Origin: Anisus vortex
Taxonomy: Eukaryota; Mollusca; Gastropoda; Planorbidae
Assembly: GCA_949126835.1 (NCBI GenBank)
Contig: OX421497.1
Span: 21,535,409 to 21,599,408, forward strand
Direction: 5' to 3'
Length of the DNA: 64,000 nucleotides
Part shown: in pieces, positions 45,553 to 57,489 of the stretch
Position numbering within the stretch: the first letter of the stretch is position 1
Layout: each line of letters begins with the position of its first letter
The notes under the pieces: generated by a model
What the model was told of the DNA's origin: nothing
The model's input: the letters and a program-made list of their open reading frames with translations, nothing else
Databases searched by the model: none
Translations under genes and position numbers: made by a program

Positions 45553-46042
45553 ATAAACTCTAGACTCTAGACTAACTTGTAGAGTAAATGGATAAACTCT
45601 AGACTCTAGACTAACTTGTAGAGTAAATGGATAAACTCTAGACTCTAGACTAACTTGTAGAGTAAATGGATAAACTCTAGACTCTAGACTAACTTGTAGA
45701 GTAAATGGATAAACTCTAGACTCTAGACTAACTTGTAGAGTAAATGGATAGACTCTATACTCTAGACTAACGTGTAGAGTAAATGGATAAACTCTAGACT
45801 CTAGACTAACTTGTAGAGTAAATGGATAAACTCTAGACTCTAGACTAACTTGTAGAGTAAATAGATAAACTCTAGACTCTAGACTAACTTGTAGAGTAAA
45901 TGGATAAACTCTAGACTCTAGACTAACTTGTAGAGTAAATGGATAAACTCTAGACTCTAGACTAACTTGTAGAGTAAATGGATAAACTCTAGACTCTAGA
46001 CTAACTTGTAGAGTAAATGGATAGACTCTAGACTAACTTGTA
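45553..46042. repeat. 39-bp minisatellite, about 12.5 copies
   Basis: The unit is GTAAATGGATAAACTC, then TAGACTCTAGACTAAC, then TTGTAGA. Edge copies vary and the inner ones are identical. Stops are present in frame despite the multiple-of-three length. Confidence 0.95.
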
Positions 46043-46544
46043 GAACATAAGAGTCTTTCCATGGTGCTTGAATATTTTTTTACAAAATAGACCAAGAATG
46101 GAGGGAAGCACAAAACACACACACACACACACAGACATTTTGACATAACATATTTACACATGTAAATTTAGCCAATAAAAACAAGGAATAACAGCAAGAT
46201 AAGAGTAAATCTTGAAAGCTGATAAACTGAGCTGATTGCAAGTTTCGTAAATACTTGAAACGTCAAGTAGAGACTATATTATTATGGATGATTGAGATTG
46301 AAACAAAATAACAACCGGAAATAATGGGCCCATGACGACAACTCCCCGACCCTACCCCTTCAACCTATGTTTTACAAAAATAGACACCTCAAAATCTGAA
46401 TAAGTAATATGTATTAAATTTTAATGTGCAAATATATTTGATGCAAACTATCAACATCAATATAAATTCCGGTGGGTTTGTTTATAAATGTGTTTGTTCG
46501 CTATAGGAAAGGCTCCTAGGCCGTTTGACCGATCGGAACAAAAG
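46043..46544. other. No gene seen; CA run near 46113
   Basis: AT-rich sequence with one short CA microsatellite. Confidence 0.45.
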
Positions 46545-46970
46545 TTAAATGTATAAATTGGAAATGTCCTCCAAAACAAATTTTCCATAGCCTTTGGTCT
46601 GATTGTAGTTTGGCCTGATTGAAGCTTGATCTGATTGATTTTGTTTGATTGTAGTTTGGTCTGAATTGTAGTTTGGTCTGATTGAAGCTTGATCTGATTG
46701 ATTTTGTTTGATTGTAGTTTGGTCTGAATTGTAGTTTGGTCTGATTGAAGCTTGATCTGATTGATTTTGTTTGATTGTAGTTTGGTCTGAATTGTAGTTT
46801 GGTCTGATTGAAGCTTGATCTGATTGATTTTGTTTGATTGTAGTTTGGTCTGATTGATAATTTGGTCTGATTGTAGTTTGGTCTGATTGTCTTTTTACGA
46901 CTTTTTCACTACCAGTAGCCTTATCTCCGTCAAAACCCCAAAAGTCATCAACATCTTCTTTTCTCCACAT
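46545..46970 (-). CDS. Hypothetical open frame with four 21-residue repeats; weak candidate exon
   Basis: A 141-codon minus-strand frame starts with a true ATG at 46970. It opens with a non-repetitive MWRKEDVDDFWGFDGDKATG, passes through about four copies of a 21-residue Asn/Gln/Asp/Ser-rich unit (IRPNYNSDQTTIKQ plus NQSDQAS), and ends TKGYGKFVLEDISNLYI. Just upstream on the minus strand, TTTGCTTTCAG resembles a splice acceptor, and an in-frame TGA lies between it and the ATG. The composition is polar and disorder-like, with no domain. A 63-bp minisatellite that happens to stay open is the more economical reading. Confidence 0.15.
   Translation of the reverse strand: MWRKEDVDDFWGFDGDKATGSEKVVKRQSDQTTIRPNYQSDQTTIKQNQSDQASIRPNYNSDQTTIKQNQSDQASIRPNYNSDQTTIKQNQSDQASIRPNYNSDQTTIKQNQSDQASIRPNYNQTKGYGKFVLEDISNLYI
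46598..46880. repeat. 63-bp minisatellite, about 4 copies
   Basis: The unit is ATTGTAGTTTGGTCTG, then ATTGAAGCTTGATCTG, then ATTGATTTTGTTTG, then ATTGTAGTTTGGTCTGA, itself made of related ATTGTAG/ATTGAAG modules. Copies are nearly identical. Confidence 0.93.
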
Positions 46971-46994
46971 ACTTTCTCACGTAGCATAACTGAA

Positions 46995-48072
46995 AGCAAA
47001 TTAAAACCTATGGACCCTAACCTTAGGGACTAAGTCAAGGAGATCCCTTTCTGCTTTACGTCCCATTAAACAATAAACACAGTCACCCTCACACACAGAA
47101 ACACACACTTACAGACTAACATACAAACACATACACAAAATACACACACACCTAGACTACCCCCCCCCCACACACACACACATACACCTTAAGTGTATTT
47201 GTACAAGCGATGATGTAAAGATAGTGCACCAGCAACTCCCTCCCTCCCCACTGGTCCCCTCTTTTCCTCCCTCCCTCCCCGCTTGCCAACCTCCCGACGT
47301 GTTCCGGTTCTATGTGACACCAGGTCGTGGAAGAATGAGGTAACCCTGGCGGAGGGAAAGAATGGGAAAGAACTCAGTGACATTACCCATAACCCGGACT
47401 TTACGGATATGAAGAGGCTAAGTAGTAGGAAGCAGTGTGTGTGTGTGAGGGGAGGGGAGGTGGGGTGCCCTATAGAGTGTTATTAAGGAAACGATCACCG
47501 AAGGGAGGGAGGGAGAGTTGAATTATGTGAATAGTTTTCAAGTTTATGTCTGATATTAAAGTTTAGTAATTAAATACGCTCGTGTTTTTTCCTTCTCAGT
47601 AAAACAGGGTCGGCGATTGACGGACGAGCTCTTTCCTAATAATTCCTATTTTTTTCCATTCTAGTAGCGCTGGCTCCCCCTTCCCCCCACCCCTCTTTTA
47701 TATTCTTCTCTTAGGCCTACTGGAGATATTTTCCTTTAACTCAATAAAATTATTTTCAAAAGTTTATTTTTTTTTTTATTTTCGAAAGGAAATTTTGTGT
47801 AAGTTTTTGTTACGAATGAACCTAATATACACATTGCGGTATAACTTTTAGTAATTAGCAGACCTACCTGTTCAATCCTCCCCCGTGGCTACGCCTATGA
47901 TATATCATCCATCATATTCATCATTTTGAGGTTTGTGTGCCAACGCGTTTTGCAGCCATTTGGCCCGTGGTGTCTGACTTCAGCCTGCTTTTCTTTCTGG
48001 ATGTGCTTCCATAGCCTTTCATCAAACAAGATCGTCTGCAAGGCAGCAGTTGATTTTTTTCAGAGTTTTCTC
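46995..48072. other. No gene seen; CA-rich tract at about 47085-47190
   Basis: CA-rich microsatellite, then a GC-richer patch (47220-47470) with overlapping 64- and 67-codon frames on opposite strands without domains, then AT-rich DNA with C-rich runs near 47680. Confidence 0.5.
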
Positions 48073-49758
48073 TCCTAGATCAGGGGTCGGCAACCTAAGG
48101 CACGCGTGCCACATATGGCACGCAAAACGATTTTCAATTCCACTCGAGAGACCTGCAAGAGGTTTTTTTTTAATTGATTAAAAACATTACCATTTTCCGG
48201 TTCTGAATGAGGAAAACTGACTGTTGAAGCCGATGTGTCTGAATGACACAGCGACACATTTCAGTGAGTTGAACTTGCATTTACAAGGACCACTGGAATG
48301 TATTTGCATTGAAACTGGACATATCTTGGCGTGAAATTTCATAACATTTAACTAAATGTACATCCCTGTATCAAGGCATATATTTTAAGATAGATAGTTG
48401 GGCTTTTTCAGAAGTACATCGAAGCAATCAATGCGGAGCGTTCTAACAATTTTGTCATACCACACCAAGCCTATCTGGTTTGATATTACTACAACTACAA
48501 CCGTTTTAGATGAAGATCTTTTTTTAATAGGATATTGGCGATTTTAAAATTGAGCAAATTGAATTTTTTTAAAAAGGGCATCCAAATAATCTGGAAGGAA
48601 GCTGCTTAGGAAAGTCACCTGCTATTCTCAACTGCTAGGCATTCGCTCTTTTACTTTCAGCTTTTGGTTCCAATTACACTTGTGAACAGATTTTATCGCA
48701 CATCGAAGCTGTTTTAAGCTTAAAAAGAGGTCACCTACACTTGACCACTCAGAAGTTACTAAATATGTATCCGACATTATACAATTAGCAAATAGCATTC
48801 AAGACAAGGCGCTCATTAATTTATAAAGACTTATTACATTTAAAATAGTTTTTATGCTCATCTTCTTTAATTAAACATAAATAGCCTATAAGCAATTCTA
48901 AAAAAATATATTTCTATTATTAATTTAACAAAAAAAAGATAATTATTTAATAGCACTATCTAATGTAATTTCTGTAATTATTAATGTTTAAAATATAAAC
49001 TTCTTAAATGGACAAACAATTAATGCATTAAATGTTTATTAACAACTGTTTAACGTAAATTATTTTAATCCTCTAATAATTAAATCTTCTAATGAATATT
49101 ATAATGTTGGATTTATAGAAAGAAATAATAATTAGTCAGTAATATTTCTTATGTTACAAAACATCGCTTGTTTGGCATCACCATTGAATCAAATGTGGAC
49201 AAGTTTTTTTAAGCAAAGAGGGATAAGTAACCCGTTTTATTTGAGCTAATATTTCTAATATGTCTGTTTTCTTTTATAAAACCATAAAGGGCTTACAATT
49301 TATAACTTTGAAATGATCAAACTGTAAAAAGTTTTTTTTTAATTATATAAATAGTATATGTCTAAGAAGGTATATGTATATTTTTAAACATTTCATTAAC
49401 TACCCAGATTGTATGATTACAATTTATTAATTCCACTTAACTATAGAATGTTGTGACATACGTAAATCCATAATCACACTAAAGTACTTCCCATTTAAAC
49501 TGAGATAAAAATCTTATAAATATTTGCAATTGTTAGATCCTCATCTTCTTTAACAAATGATAATGTATAAACATTAATTACCATTGAATGTGAAAGTTTA
49601 GCCTTGGACTTACTAAGGAGTTAAATTAATTGTCATATAAAATAGCTTTAAAATATAGAATAGAGCAGGTTGACTTTTAGGCTGTTGGCACGCTGAATGA
49701 TTTAGCAATCCTAGTTTGGCACACTGTTGGCAAAAGGTTGCCGACCCCTGCCCTGGAT
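48073..49758 (+). mobile_element. hAT element, family B copy 2
   Basis: The element starts CAGGGGTCGGCAACCT at 48081 and ends AGGTTGCCGACCCCTG at 49750, a perfect inverted repeat. Flanking TCCTAGAT and CCCTGGAT match at six of eight positions. The 1670-bp body keeps transposase remnants in its left half. An AT-rich core (about 49010-49430) is shared with families A and B elsewhere (CATCACCATTGAATCAAATG, AACCCGTTTTATTTGAGC). It is an internally deleted, inactive copy. Confidence 0.88.
48190..48790 (+). pseudogene. hAT transposase remnants, family B
   Basis: Three separated blocks are readable: HFSELNLHLQG near 48255, QKYIEAINAERSNNFVIP near 48410, and SAFGSNYTCEQILSHIEAV, LSLKRGHLHLT near 48655. 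They match in order the LNELNLQLQG, the following EAL..EF, and the FGSTYLCEQ.FS segments of GTF2IRD2-like hAT transposases. Intervening sequence is deleted or frameshifted. Confidence 0.75.
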
Positions 49759-50098
49759 GATTGCTATCCCTAGCTAACGGCCTCATGTGTCCGGGTTTAG
49801 AGTTAGAGCGCTCTATGTTCGCTTTTTGCAGTCATTACCTTGGATTTAAGAGGCATTTTTTTAAGAGTATCCTTACCACAGGATACCCCACCTCACCCTC
49901 CATGAAATCCAACCAGTTTGTACACGTCCACTTATTCAATATTCACGGCTAACCCTAATATCTATAGGTCATTCCCCTATCCGCCACCTGGGGACACGCT
50001 TGGTAGAAGATGATAGCTCCCCTATGATATAGCCTACAGCAGAAATAAATTGAATCATTTTGAGATTTTTATACTGCTGCTGGCCCTTAGGTCTGCCT
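49759..50098. other. No gene seen
   Basis: The 63-codon frame at 49761-49952 has no recognised domain. Confidence 0.45.
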
Positions 50099-50461
50099 TA
50101 ATTGTATTAGTTTTATTTAGGCCAGTAGGTCAGATTGTAACATTAGGCAAATCTGTATTAGTTTTATTTAGGCCAGTAGGTCAGATTGTAACATTAGGCA
50201 AATCTGTATTAGTTTTATTTAGGCCAGTAGGTCAGATTGTAACATTAGGCAAATCTGTATTAGTTTTATTTAGGCCAGTAGGTCAGATTGTAACATTAGG
50301 CAAATCTGTATTAGTTTTATTTAGGCCAGTAGGTCAGATTGTAACATTAGGCAAATCTGTATTAGTTTTATTTAGGCCAGTAGGTCAGATTGTAACATTA
50401 GGCAAATCTGTATTAGTTTTATTTAGGCCAGTAGGTCAGATTGTAACATTAGGCAAATTTG
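50099..50461. repeat. 51-bp minisatellite, 7 copies
   Basis: The unit is TCTGTATTAGTTTTATTT, then AGGCCAGTAGGTCAG, then ATTGTAACATTAGGCAAA. The copies are essentially identical. A forward frame (VLVLFRPVGQIVTLGKS repeated) stays open because 51 is divisible by three. It has no ATG before the array, so I do not call a gene. Confidence 0.95.
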
Positions 50462-51338
50462 TATTTGATTTATTTATGTCAATGATTGACTCATCATTAT
50501 GTGAATCTCTGCTTTTTCCATTGTAGTTGTCTGTTGTTTTGGAATCTATGATTTTTGGTAAATAGATAAGAACCATTGGTCTGGTATATTCCAGCGAAAT
50601 TCCACATATGTATCCGTATCATACCTCGGATATCCATCTTTTTAATTATCTATCTATCTAGTTATACATCTTTCTATTTATCTATACATTCATCTTTCTT
50701 TTTATCATTCTAGCTATTTATCTGTATATCTAAATATTTAACTATCTATATAGGCCTATCTATTTATCTGTTTATCAATCTATTTATATATCCATATGTC
50801 TGTCGGTCCATATGTCTGTGTGAGTTAACAGCCACGCTGCTTATAAATTAAAACTAAAAATGTCCAAATGAAGAAGACTATACACACACACACATACACA
50901 AATACAAACACACAAACAATCACACAGCATGTGTTGTAAGGTCATCGACACGTCTACAGGCTTGTCAAAAGTGTCATTGCCAGGCAAAGGGGGGAGGGGG
51001 ATAAGCCACCTGTGACGTGGAGCAGATAGGGAGATGTGACAAACACGTCAGATCAGATCATGTGACACGTACGTCACGCCACTCGCCATAATGCCTCGTC
51101 ACTTTCGCAATTTCATCTGGACTTGAAGTGACATTTGGATATACGTTTAAAAAAAAAAGAATTTTTCTGCCCAGCTCAGCAAGATTTCTAAAGACAACCA
51201 AAAAAACTGATCATGTCTTGTTCTATTAAAGTAAATATATTGATTTTTTGTTTCATAAATGTTGGAATTAATGAAAGTTTGTATTGAAATACATGAAGGT
51301 ATTTGCAAGGGGAGAAAAAAAAACACGAAATGAAAAAC
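50462..51338. other. No gene seen; degenerate TCTA microsatellite at about 50640-50790
   Basis: TCTATCTAT-type words, then a short ACAC run near 50882, then unique-looking DNA. Confidence 0.55.
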
Positions 51339-51524
51339 GAGAGTGGTAGAGATAAACGAGAGTGGTAGAGAAAAACGAAATTGGTAGAGAAAAACGAGAG
51401 TGGTAGAGAAAAACGAGAGTGGTAGAGAAAAACGAGAGTGGTAGAGAAAAACGAGAGTGGTAGAGAAAAACGAGAGTGGTAGAGAAAAACGAGAGTGGTA
51501 GAGAAAAACGAGAGTGGTAGAGAA
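51339..51524. repeat. 19-bp minisatellite, about 10 copies
   Basis: The unit is GAGAGTGGTAGAGAAAAAC. One copy has GAAATTGG. A spurious minus-strand LPLSFFSTTLVF frame runs through it. Confidence 0.95.
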
Positions 51525-51601
51525 AGCTTAAAAAAAGGAATGAGAGAGGAAGATATAATATGAAAGAAAAAAACAACAACATAGAAAATGACTTAGAAAA
51601 A

Positions 51602-51990
51602 GTGAGAGTGAATAATTCACAAATATTTATTTAGTGAGAGTGAATAATTCACAAATATTTATCTAGTGAGAGTGAATAATTCACAAATATTTATTTAGTG
51701 AGAGTGAATAATTCACAAATATTTATTTAGTGAGAGTGAATAATTCACAAATATTTATTTAGTGAGAGTGAATAATTCACAAATATTTATTTAGTGAGAG
51801 TGAATAATTCACAAATATTTATTTAGTGAGAGTGAATAATTCACAAATATTTATTTAGTGAGAGTGAATAATTCACAAATATTTATTTAATGAGAGTGAA
51901 TAATTCACAAATATTTATTTAGTGAGAGTGAATAATTCACAAATATTTATTTAGTGAGAGTGAATAATTCACAAATATTTATTTAGTGAG
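51602..51990. repeat. 32-bp minisatellite, about 12 copies, with palindromic core
   Basis: The unit is GTGAGAGTGAATAATTC plus ACAAATATTTATTTA. GTGAAT-A-ATTCAC is an inverted repeat with 6-bp arms in every unit. Only two variant bases were seen. Confidence 0.95.
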
Positions 51991-52489
51991 GTAGGCGGAT
52001 TAAAGAGAAAGGTAGAGAAATGAAAAGAGAAAAGAAAGTAAGACAAGAGAATGAAGAAAAAGAAAGATTTAAAATTTAAAAAAGAAACACTAGAGAAGGA
52101 AAAAAAATAATAAAAGTAACAGTCAGATTGACAGAAAAGGGTAATATCTATATCGAGTTGGACAAAGCAGGGATGGAGAGAATTATATCAATTATTTGAT
52201 GATTGAAATATACACAGATTAATGTCATTATAGTAACAATTTTTAATTCTGTCTAGGCATTTACGTATTATAATATTTCGTCCATCCCAACTAGATTATG
52301 TTATATGCCTTTATATATATATATATATATATTAGCAACAAGCCGAGTGTTAGTAATATATTATCAGTAAGAAACACGCCAGGTATTAATGTGTACAAAT
52401 ATAAGTCTGCATGAGGCAATATATTCTAACTTATAAATGCAAAACAGTAATCAAGTATTATATATAGAGGTACTAAACAAAACTTCATT
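51991..52489. other. No gene seen; purine-rich then (TA)n near 52313-52332
   Basis: A/G-rich text to about 52110, then AT-rich unique-looking sequence. Confidence 0.5.
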
Positions 52490-52620
52490 CTGTATGCGAG
52501 ACATAATTCATAACAATTATTTTTCTTCTCGTGCGGCACGGAATGGGTTGCCTTAACAAAAACTGCAAGTAGTCTAAACTCAAACAATACACAAGTTTTG
52601 GGTTCAATACACGTCTGTAA
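52490..52620 (+). repeat. LINE 3' fragment (WNGLP-type relative)
   Basis: TTTTTCTTCTCGTGCGGC followed by ACGGAATGGGTTGCC reads FFSRAARNGLP, a decayed form of the LINE C-terminal segment at 14290 and 32441. No further coding homology is recognisable. Confidence 0.5.
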
Positions 52621-53214
52621 CATATACTATTATATAAAATCTCATTATAACTGCTTGAGTAGTTAGAGTGAATGTAAACATAACTTTTAGCCGGTTCGGA
52701 GGACCGGGCACATACCTACTAGTATTATATTTATATATGTCACATATCCTTCTTGGCGCATTAGAAATGAGTCAATAACAACCCTTTGTTATGAAATTTA
52801 ACTAGTAACCCTGTTTCCAGACATTGAAACTTGGTTGAAATCACTTACCATTAAGTTGATCATTTAGAAAAAGAAATCCACCAGAAATTAACCGCCGGCA
52901 ACAGCAGACTGTTAGACCACCAGCACCAAATCGGGCTAAGCCGCACGCTCCATTGAGCGGTGGAGCTAAACTACAGACTCCATAGCATAGCCTTTAACTA
53001 AATATAATTAAATATAATTCCTTTTTATAAAAAAACACCAGAAGAGCATTCCGGCTCTTACGTTCAGGGCGTAACGATTTTCAGGGGTAGATCAAGAGGA
53101 GACACACTTAGGTCATGTCCTAGCGCCAACCATCACACGCCGTGTAACATACGGTACAGTCTCCGCAGCCACATGCAGTAACTTACTTTTGCCCACAAGG
53201 GAATTCACATCGAA
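52621..53214. other. No gene seen
   Basis: Mixed-composition sequence, GC-richer from about 52880. Confidence 0.4.
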
Positions 53215-53460
53215 TCATTATCGTGGTGGCTCGGTCCTATACCTGCACTGCAGCCGGAACTTTAATATTACACTATAGGTATGAGCATCCAGGCAAAGGG
53301 TGGGCTTGTGGCGGAATTGTTTCCTCCCCACAGAGGCTCGGAGTCTCTCAAAGGTGCAATGAGACCTCAGACGCGCATCAGGGGCTGTCCCCCATGTGTT
53401 AGCCCACCGGTGTGCTCTAGGTGCAAGCGAGCTGGTGGTTTCCACAATTCGCCAGCGATG
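53215..53460. repeat. Unclassified dispersed repeat D1, copy 2
   Basis: Matches 22440-22700: CATTATCGTGGTGGCTCG, GCATCCAGGCAAAGGGTGG, GAGGCTCGGAGTCTC, GCAATGAGACCTC and GCTGTCCCCCATGTG in the same order. It lies in a GC-richer patch that may extend to about 53620. Confidence 0.65.
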
Positions 53461-53797
53461 AGGCACATGGGTACAGAATTATCGATCTATTATAACCAGA
53501 TCTGGTCTCAATGTGCCTCCATGCATGAAACGCTTTGAGCTTCAAGCCAAGTCTTCTGAAGACGTGTGCATCTTTCAAGGAGACGCAATTGGCGGATCCG
53601 CCATATAACGCCTCCCGTTAATATAGGAAACTTTTTAGGCTCCAAATATTTTTTTATGAAAATAAAACTCTCTATAACAAAAGATATCCAAATTTGAAAT
53701 ATAATCCTAAAATGTTACCATTTTGTGTCAAAAAAGATTGACATAATTTCTGGAGTTAGACATTTTGGGGAGTTTAATGTAACAACAAGAAAGTCAA
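53461..53797. other. No gene seen
   Basis: May include the right part of repeat D1 (to the GGCGGATCCGCC palindrome near 53591). Then AT-rich. Confidence 0.4.
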
Positions 53798-54319
53798 CAT
53801 GGAAACAGTTTGGACACCAACGTTGTTTATTGCGTGTTCAGAAAAAAGAACATAGGAACAATTTGGAAAACAACGATGTTTATTGCGTGTTCAGAAAAAG
53901 AACATTTGAACAATTTGGAGAACAACGCTATTTATAGCGTGTTCAGAAAAAGAACATAGGAACAATTTGGAGAACAACGCTGTTTATAGCGTGTTCAGAA
54001 AAAGAACATAGGAACAATTTGGAGAACAACGCTGTTTATAGCGTGTTCAGAAAAAGAACATTGGAACAATTTGGAGAACAACGCTGTTTATAGCGTGTTC
54101 AGAAAAAGAACATTGGAAGAATTTGGAGAACAACGCTGTTTATAGCGTGTTCAGAAAAAGAACATAGGAACAATTTGGAGAACAACGCTATTTATAGCGT
54201 GTTCAGAAAATGAACATACTAACAATTTGGACACCAACGCTGTTAATTGCGTGTTCAGAAAATGAACATAGGAACATTTCGGACGACAACGCTGTTTATT
54301 GCGTGTTCAGAAAGTGAAC
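53798..54319. repeat. 52-bp minisatellite, 10 copies
   Basis: The unit is GTGTTCAGAAAAAGAACAT, then AGGAACAATTTGGAG, then AACAACGCTGTTTATAGC. Copies at both edges are more diverged than those in the middle. It contains GTTCAGAAAAAGAAC, an inverted repeat with short arms. Confidence 0.93.
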
Positions 54320-54880
54320 ACTGAAAAAAAAATGACCGCATACAAATTGATCCAATAAAATATGGCCATTCAAATAATCACGCTAAATACACATTACTCT
54401 TGTAGTTAATAGTATTTTGGGTCCGGCAGACAATTATTGTAACCTTAGTGCATGAAGTTAATTTAGAAAAAACAACAACGTTTGATTTTAGCAACTAATA
54501 TTAGCTAGTTTACAATTATTGTGTAGCCATACAGCTTCAAAAATAGCAAGTCTAAATTATAACGGCCACGATGTCCTTGTCAGCGAAGACACTTGACAAA
54601 ACTACAAAATGGATGCGACAATCTGTAATCACGTGATCAAGAGTACATTGGCTACATATAGATTGAAGCTGGACAGGGGCAGCTTAACTGTAATTTTCAA
54701 AAAATTATTTGCGGAAAAAGGTGGGATCTGTAGCCTACTGGAAATAGGAAAATAGTGAAATCCATTTTATCCAAATTAAAGTGTTCTATTCAGTTTCTTG
54801 TTTAAATTTGAGCCGTTAAGACAAAACTGATGTAGCTCTGATATTGTGGCATTCGGAAACCAGGCAACACCCAAAATGTG
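54320..54880. other. No gene seen
   Basis: AT-rich unique-looking DNA. Confidence 0.45.
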
Positions 54881-55240
54881 TCAATAGGCCATGTAAATCA
54901 ACATTTGTCAGTAGGACATATATGCCATTATGTGTCAAGAGGCAATATATGCCATCATGTGTCAGTAGGCCATATATGTAAACATGTGTCAGTAGGCCAT
55001 ATATGTCAACATGTGTCATTAAGACATATATGTCATCCATCATTTGTCAAGAGGTCTTATATGCCTACATGTGTCAGTATATGCCAACAAGTGTCAGTAG
55101 GACGCATATTCCAATATGTGTCAGTATAATGTGTCAATGTTTAACAACATCTGTCAGCATAATCCAGCATATGGCAGCAAAATGTCAGCATTTGTCGCTG
55201 TGCCAACACGTGCCAGTAGGCTAAATGCCATTATGTGTCA
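54881..55240. repeat. Degenerate 26-27-bp minisatellite
   Basis: ACATGTGTCAGTAGGCC then ATATATGTCA recurs about 12 times with many changes. The right third is strongly decayed. Short spurious frames lie on both strands. Confidence 0.85.
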
Positions 55241-56593
55241 GCTCCACTTGACCAACTTTAACCCAGACTGTACTTTACTTTAAGAGCACTTGTGGACAAC
55301 AATTAAGTTATAGTCTAAGGTGTCAAGAAAACGATGAAAATAACAACTTTTAGTTCTTATAAGTTTTTTCCTCCAGAACATTTATTCTTGTTTTTTAACC
55401 CTAGAAATGTGCTTATCCAATAAGACTTGTTTGTCGGAAAATGTAATTTGCTTGAAAGGAAAAACATAATTGAATTGTTAGCTTTACGTAATAATATGAT
55501 GTAATTGTATGCACGCCTACATACAGTGTAATGAAATTATTTTCATCCTTGTAAAAACTGTAGCAACCAACAACCCGCCAGGTCCATACAGAAACAAAGA
55601 TAAACGAGGCACTCTGCTTTTAATTCAAGGTAGAAGACCCCCTTCAAATTGATGAAAAAAACGTGATAATATTATAGTCTACATGCATTAGACTACTTAT
55701 TATTAAAATTTTGAACAAATATTTTGGGGTAATATTTGGTTTATAAAATTCATATTCATGTGCAGTCTTTTTGCATACTTTTCCTTCACAAACATTGTTT
55801 TATTTTGGCTGCTATAGAATCTAGTCCTAAAGTATTTTCTATATATTTTTCTAAAACAATACTAATCTAAATGTACCAGGATTCGACAATGTTTTTCAAA
55901 TTTTTTTCTTCAATGTAGGCCTAAATGATTTAGCAATGATGTGAAAATGTGAACCCTACCAAAACTACCCCCCCCCCCCCCAACGCCTTACCCCTTTCGT
56001 AGCCACAGGGTCAAAGGTTCTATCAAACCGGTTTTCTAATTTAAGTTATTATCATGTCATTGATTACTAAGTTCTCTGAAAACAACAATGAATGCTGGTC
56101 TTGCTGATTGATGAGTGGTGTTTTAAAATGGCTTCATTCTGAAATGCATTAAATGCGCCACGCCTTACTGGGAAATCAATTTACAAGAAGTGTTTTGTTT
56201 CGAGTGTTTTTAAAATCTGGCCATTTACGATCACTCAATGACATTGTTGCCTCTTTGGCATTCATTTACGTTTACACTTTACACTGTGTGTCTGTTTGTG
56301 TAGGTGTATAATGTGTGTAAATGTGTACGTTTATATTGTAGGGGTGGGGGTTGGTTCGTACGTTTGTATGTATGTATGTGTGTTTGTATGTTTGTATGTA
56401 TGTGTGTAGGCCTATGTATGAATGTTTCTATGCTTGCAGGTTCGTACGTTTAAAAATTCATAAGTGTGTATGTTTGCTTGATTGTATGTTGTATGCTTGT
56501 ATGTCCGCATAATCTTATTTGTGTATGTTTGTGTGTGTTTAAGGTGTGATAATAAAAACAACAAATTGCACCATCTTGACTAGAAAAGTTCTA
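55241..56593. other. No gene seen; C run at about 55970-55981; GT-rich tract at about 56280-56540
   Basis: AT-rich sequence, then GTATGTTTGTATG-type degenerate text before the next array. No domain seen in any short frame. Confidence 0.5.
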
Positions 56594-57366
56594 TTTTGGT
56601 GAATTGTAATCATATCATATTTATGTTTTGGTGAATTGTAATCATATCATATTTATGTTTTGGTGAATTGTAATCATATCATATTTATGTTTTGGTGAAT
56701 TATAATCATATCATATTTATGTTTTGGTGAATTGTAATCATATCATATTTATGTTTTGGTGATTTGTAATCATATCATATTTATGTTTTGGTGAATTGTA
56801 ATCATATCATATTTATGTTTTGGTGAATTGTAATCATATCATATTTATATTCTGGTGAATTATAATCATATCATATTTATGTTTTGGTGAATTGTAATCA
56901 TATCATATTTATGTTTTGGTGAATTATAATCATATCATATTTATGTTTTGGTGAATTGTAATCATATCATATTTATGTTTTGGTGAATTGTAATCATATC
57001 ATATTTATATTCTGGTGAATTATAATCATATCATATTTATGTTTTGGTGAAATGTAATCATATCATATTTATGTTTTGGTGAATTATAATCATATCATAT
57101 TTATATTCTGGTGAATTACAATCATATCATATTTATGTTTTGGTGAATTGTAATCCTATCATATTTATGTTTTGGTGAATTGTAATCATATCATATTTAT
57201 GTTTTGGTGAATTGTAATCATATCATATTTATGTTTTGGTGAATTGTAATCATATCATTTTTATGTTTTGGTGAATTGTAATCATATCATATTTATGTTT
57301 TGGTGAATTGTAATCATATCATATTTATGTTTTGGTGAATTGTAATCATATCATATTTATGTTTTT
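56594..57366. repeat. 32-bp minisatellite, about 24 copies
   Basis: The unit is TTTTGGTGAATTGTAATC plus ATATCATATTTATG. A variant with TATATTCTGG appears at 56846, 57006 and 57102, spaced by five and three units, with AATTATAATC variants beside it. This suggests that a five-unit block was duplicated. Confidence 0.95.
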
Positions 57367-57489
57367 CTTTTGTTGTTTTTATTGCTTTTTGTTTATTTGT
57401 CCAGACATCCGTTCGGGAGAAAACTGCTGAAAACCAAGACTACATTCTTTCAACTAGACTCTGACCAACAGTAGAGGGTACAGTAGCTA

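Noticed and set aside
47600..47900. Possible transposon bounded by C-rich text and GTGGCTACGCCTATG
   Set aside because: The right-hand text resembles common transposon ends, but no inverted partner or target duplication could be found.
50050..50526. 158-codon frame with seven VLVLFRPVGQIVTLGKS repeats
   Set aside because: The start is a TTG codon and no ATG precedes the array. Units are identical at the DNA level, so openness follows from the 51-bp length.
54881..55240. Short frames with MxTCVS-type repeats on both strands
   Set aside because: By-products of a degenerate 26-27-bp minisatellite.
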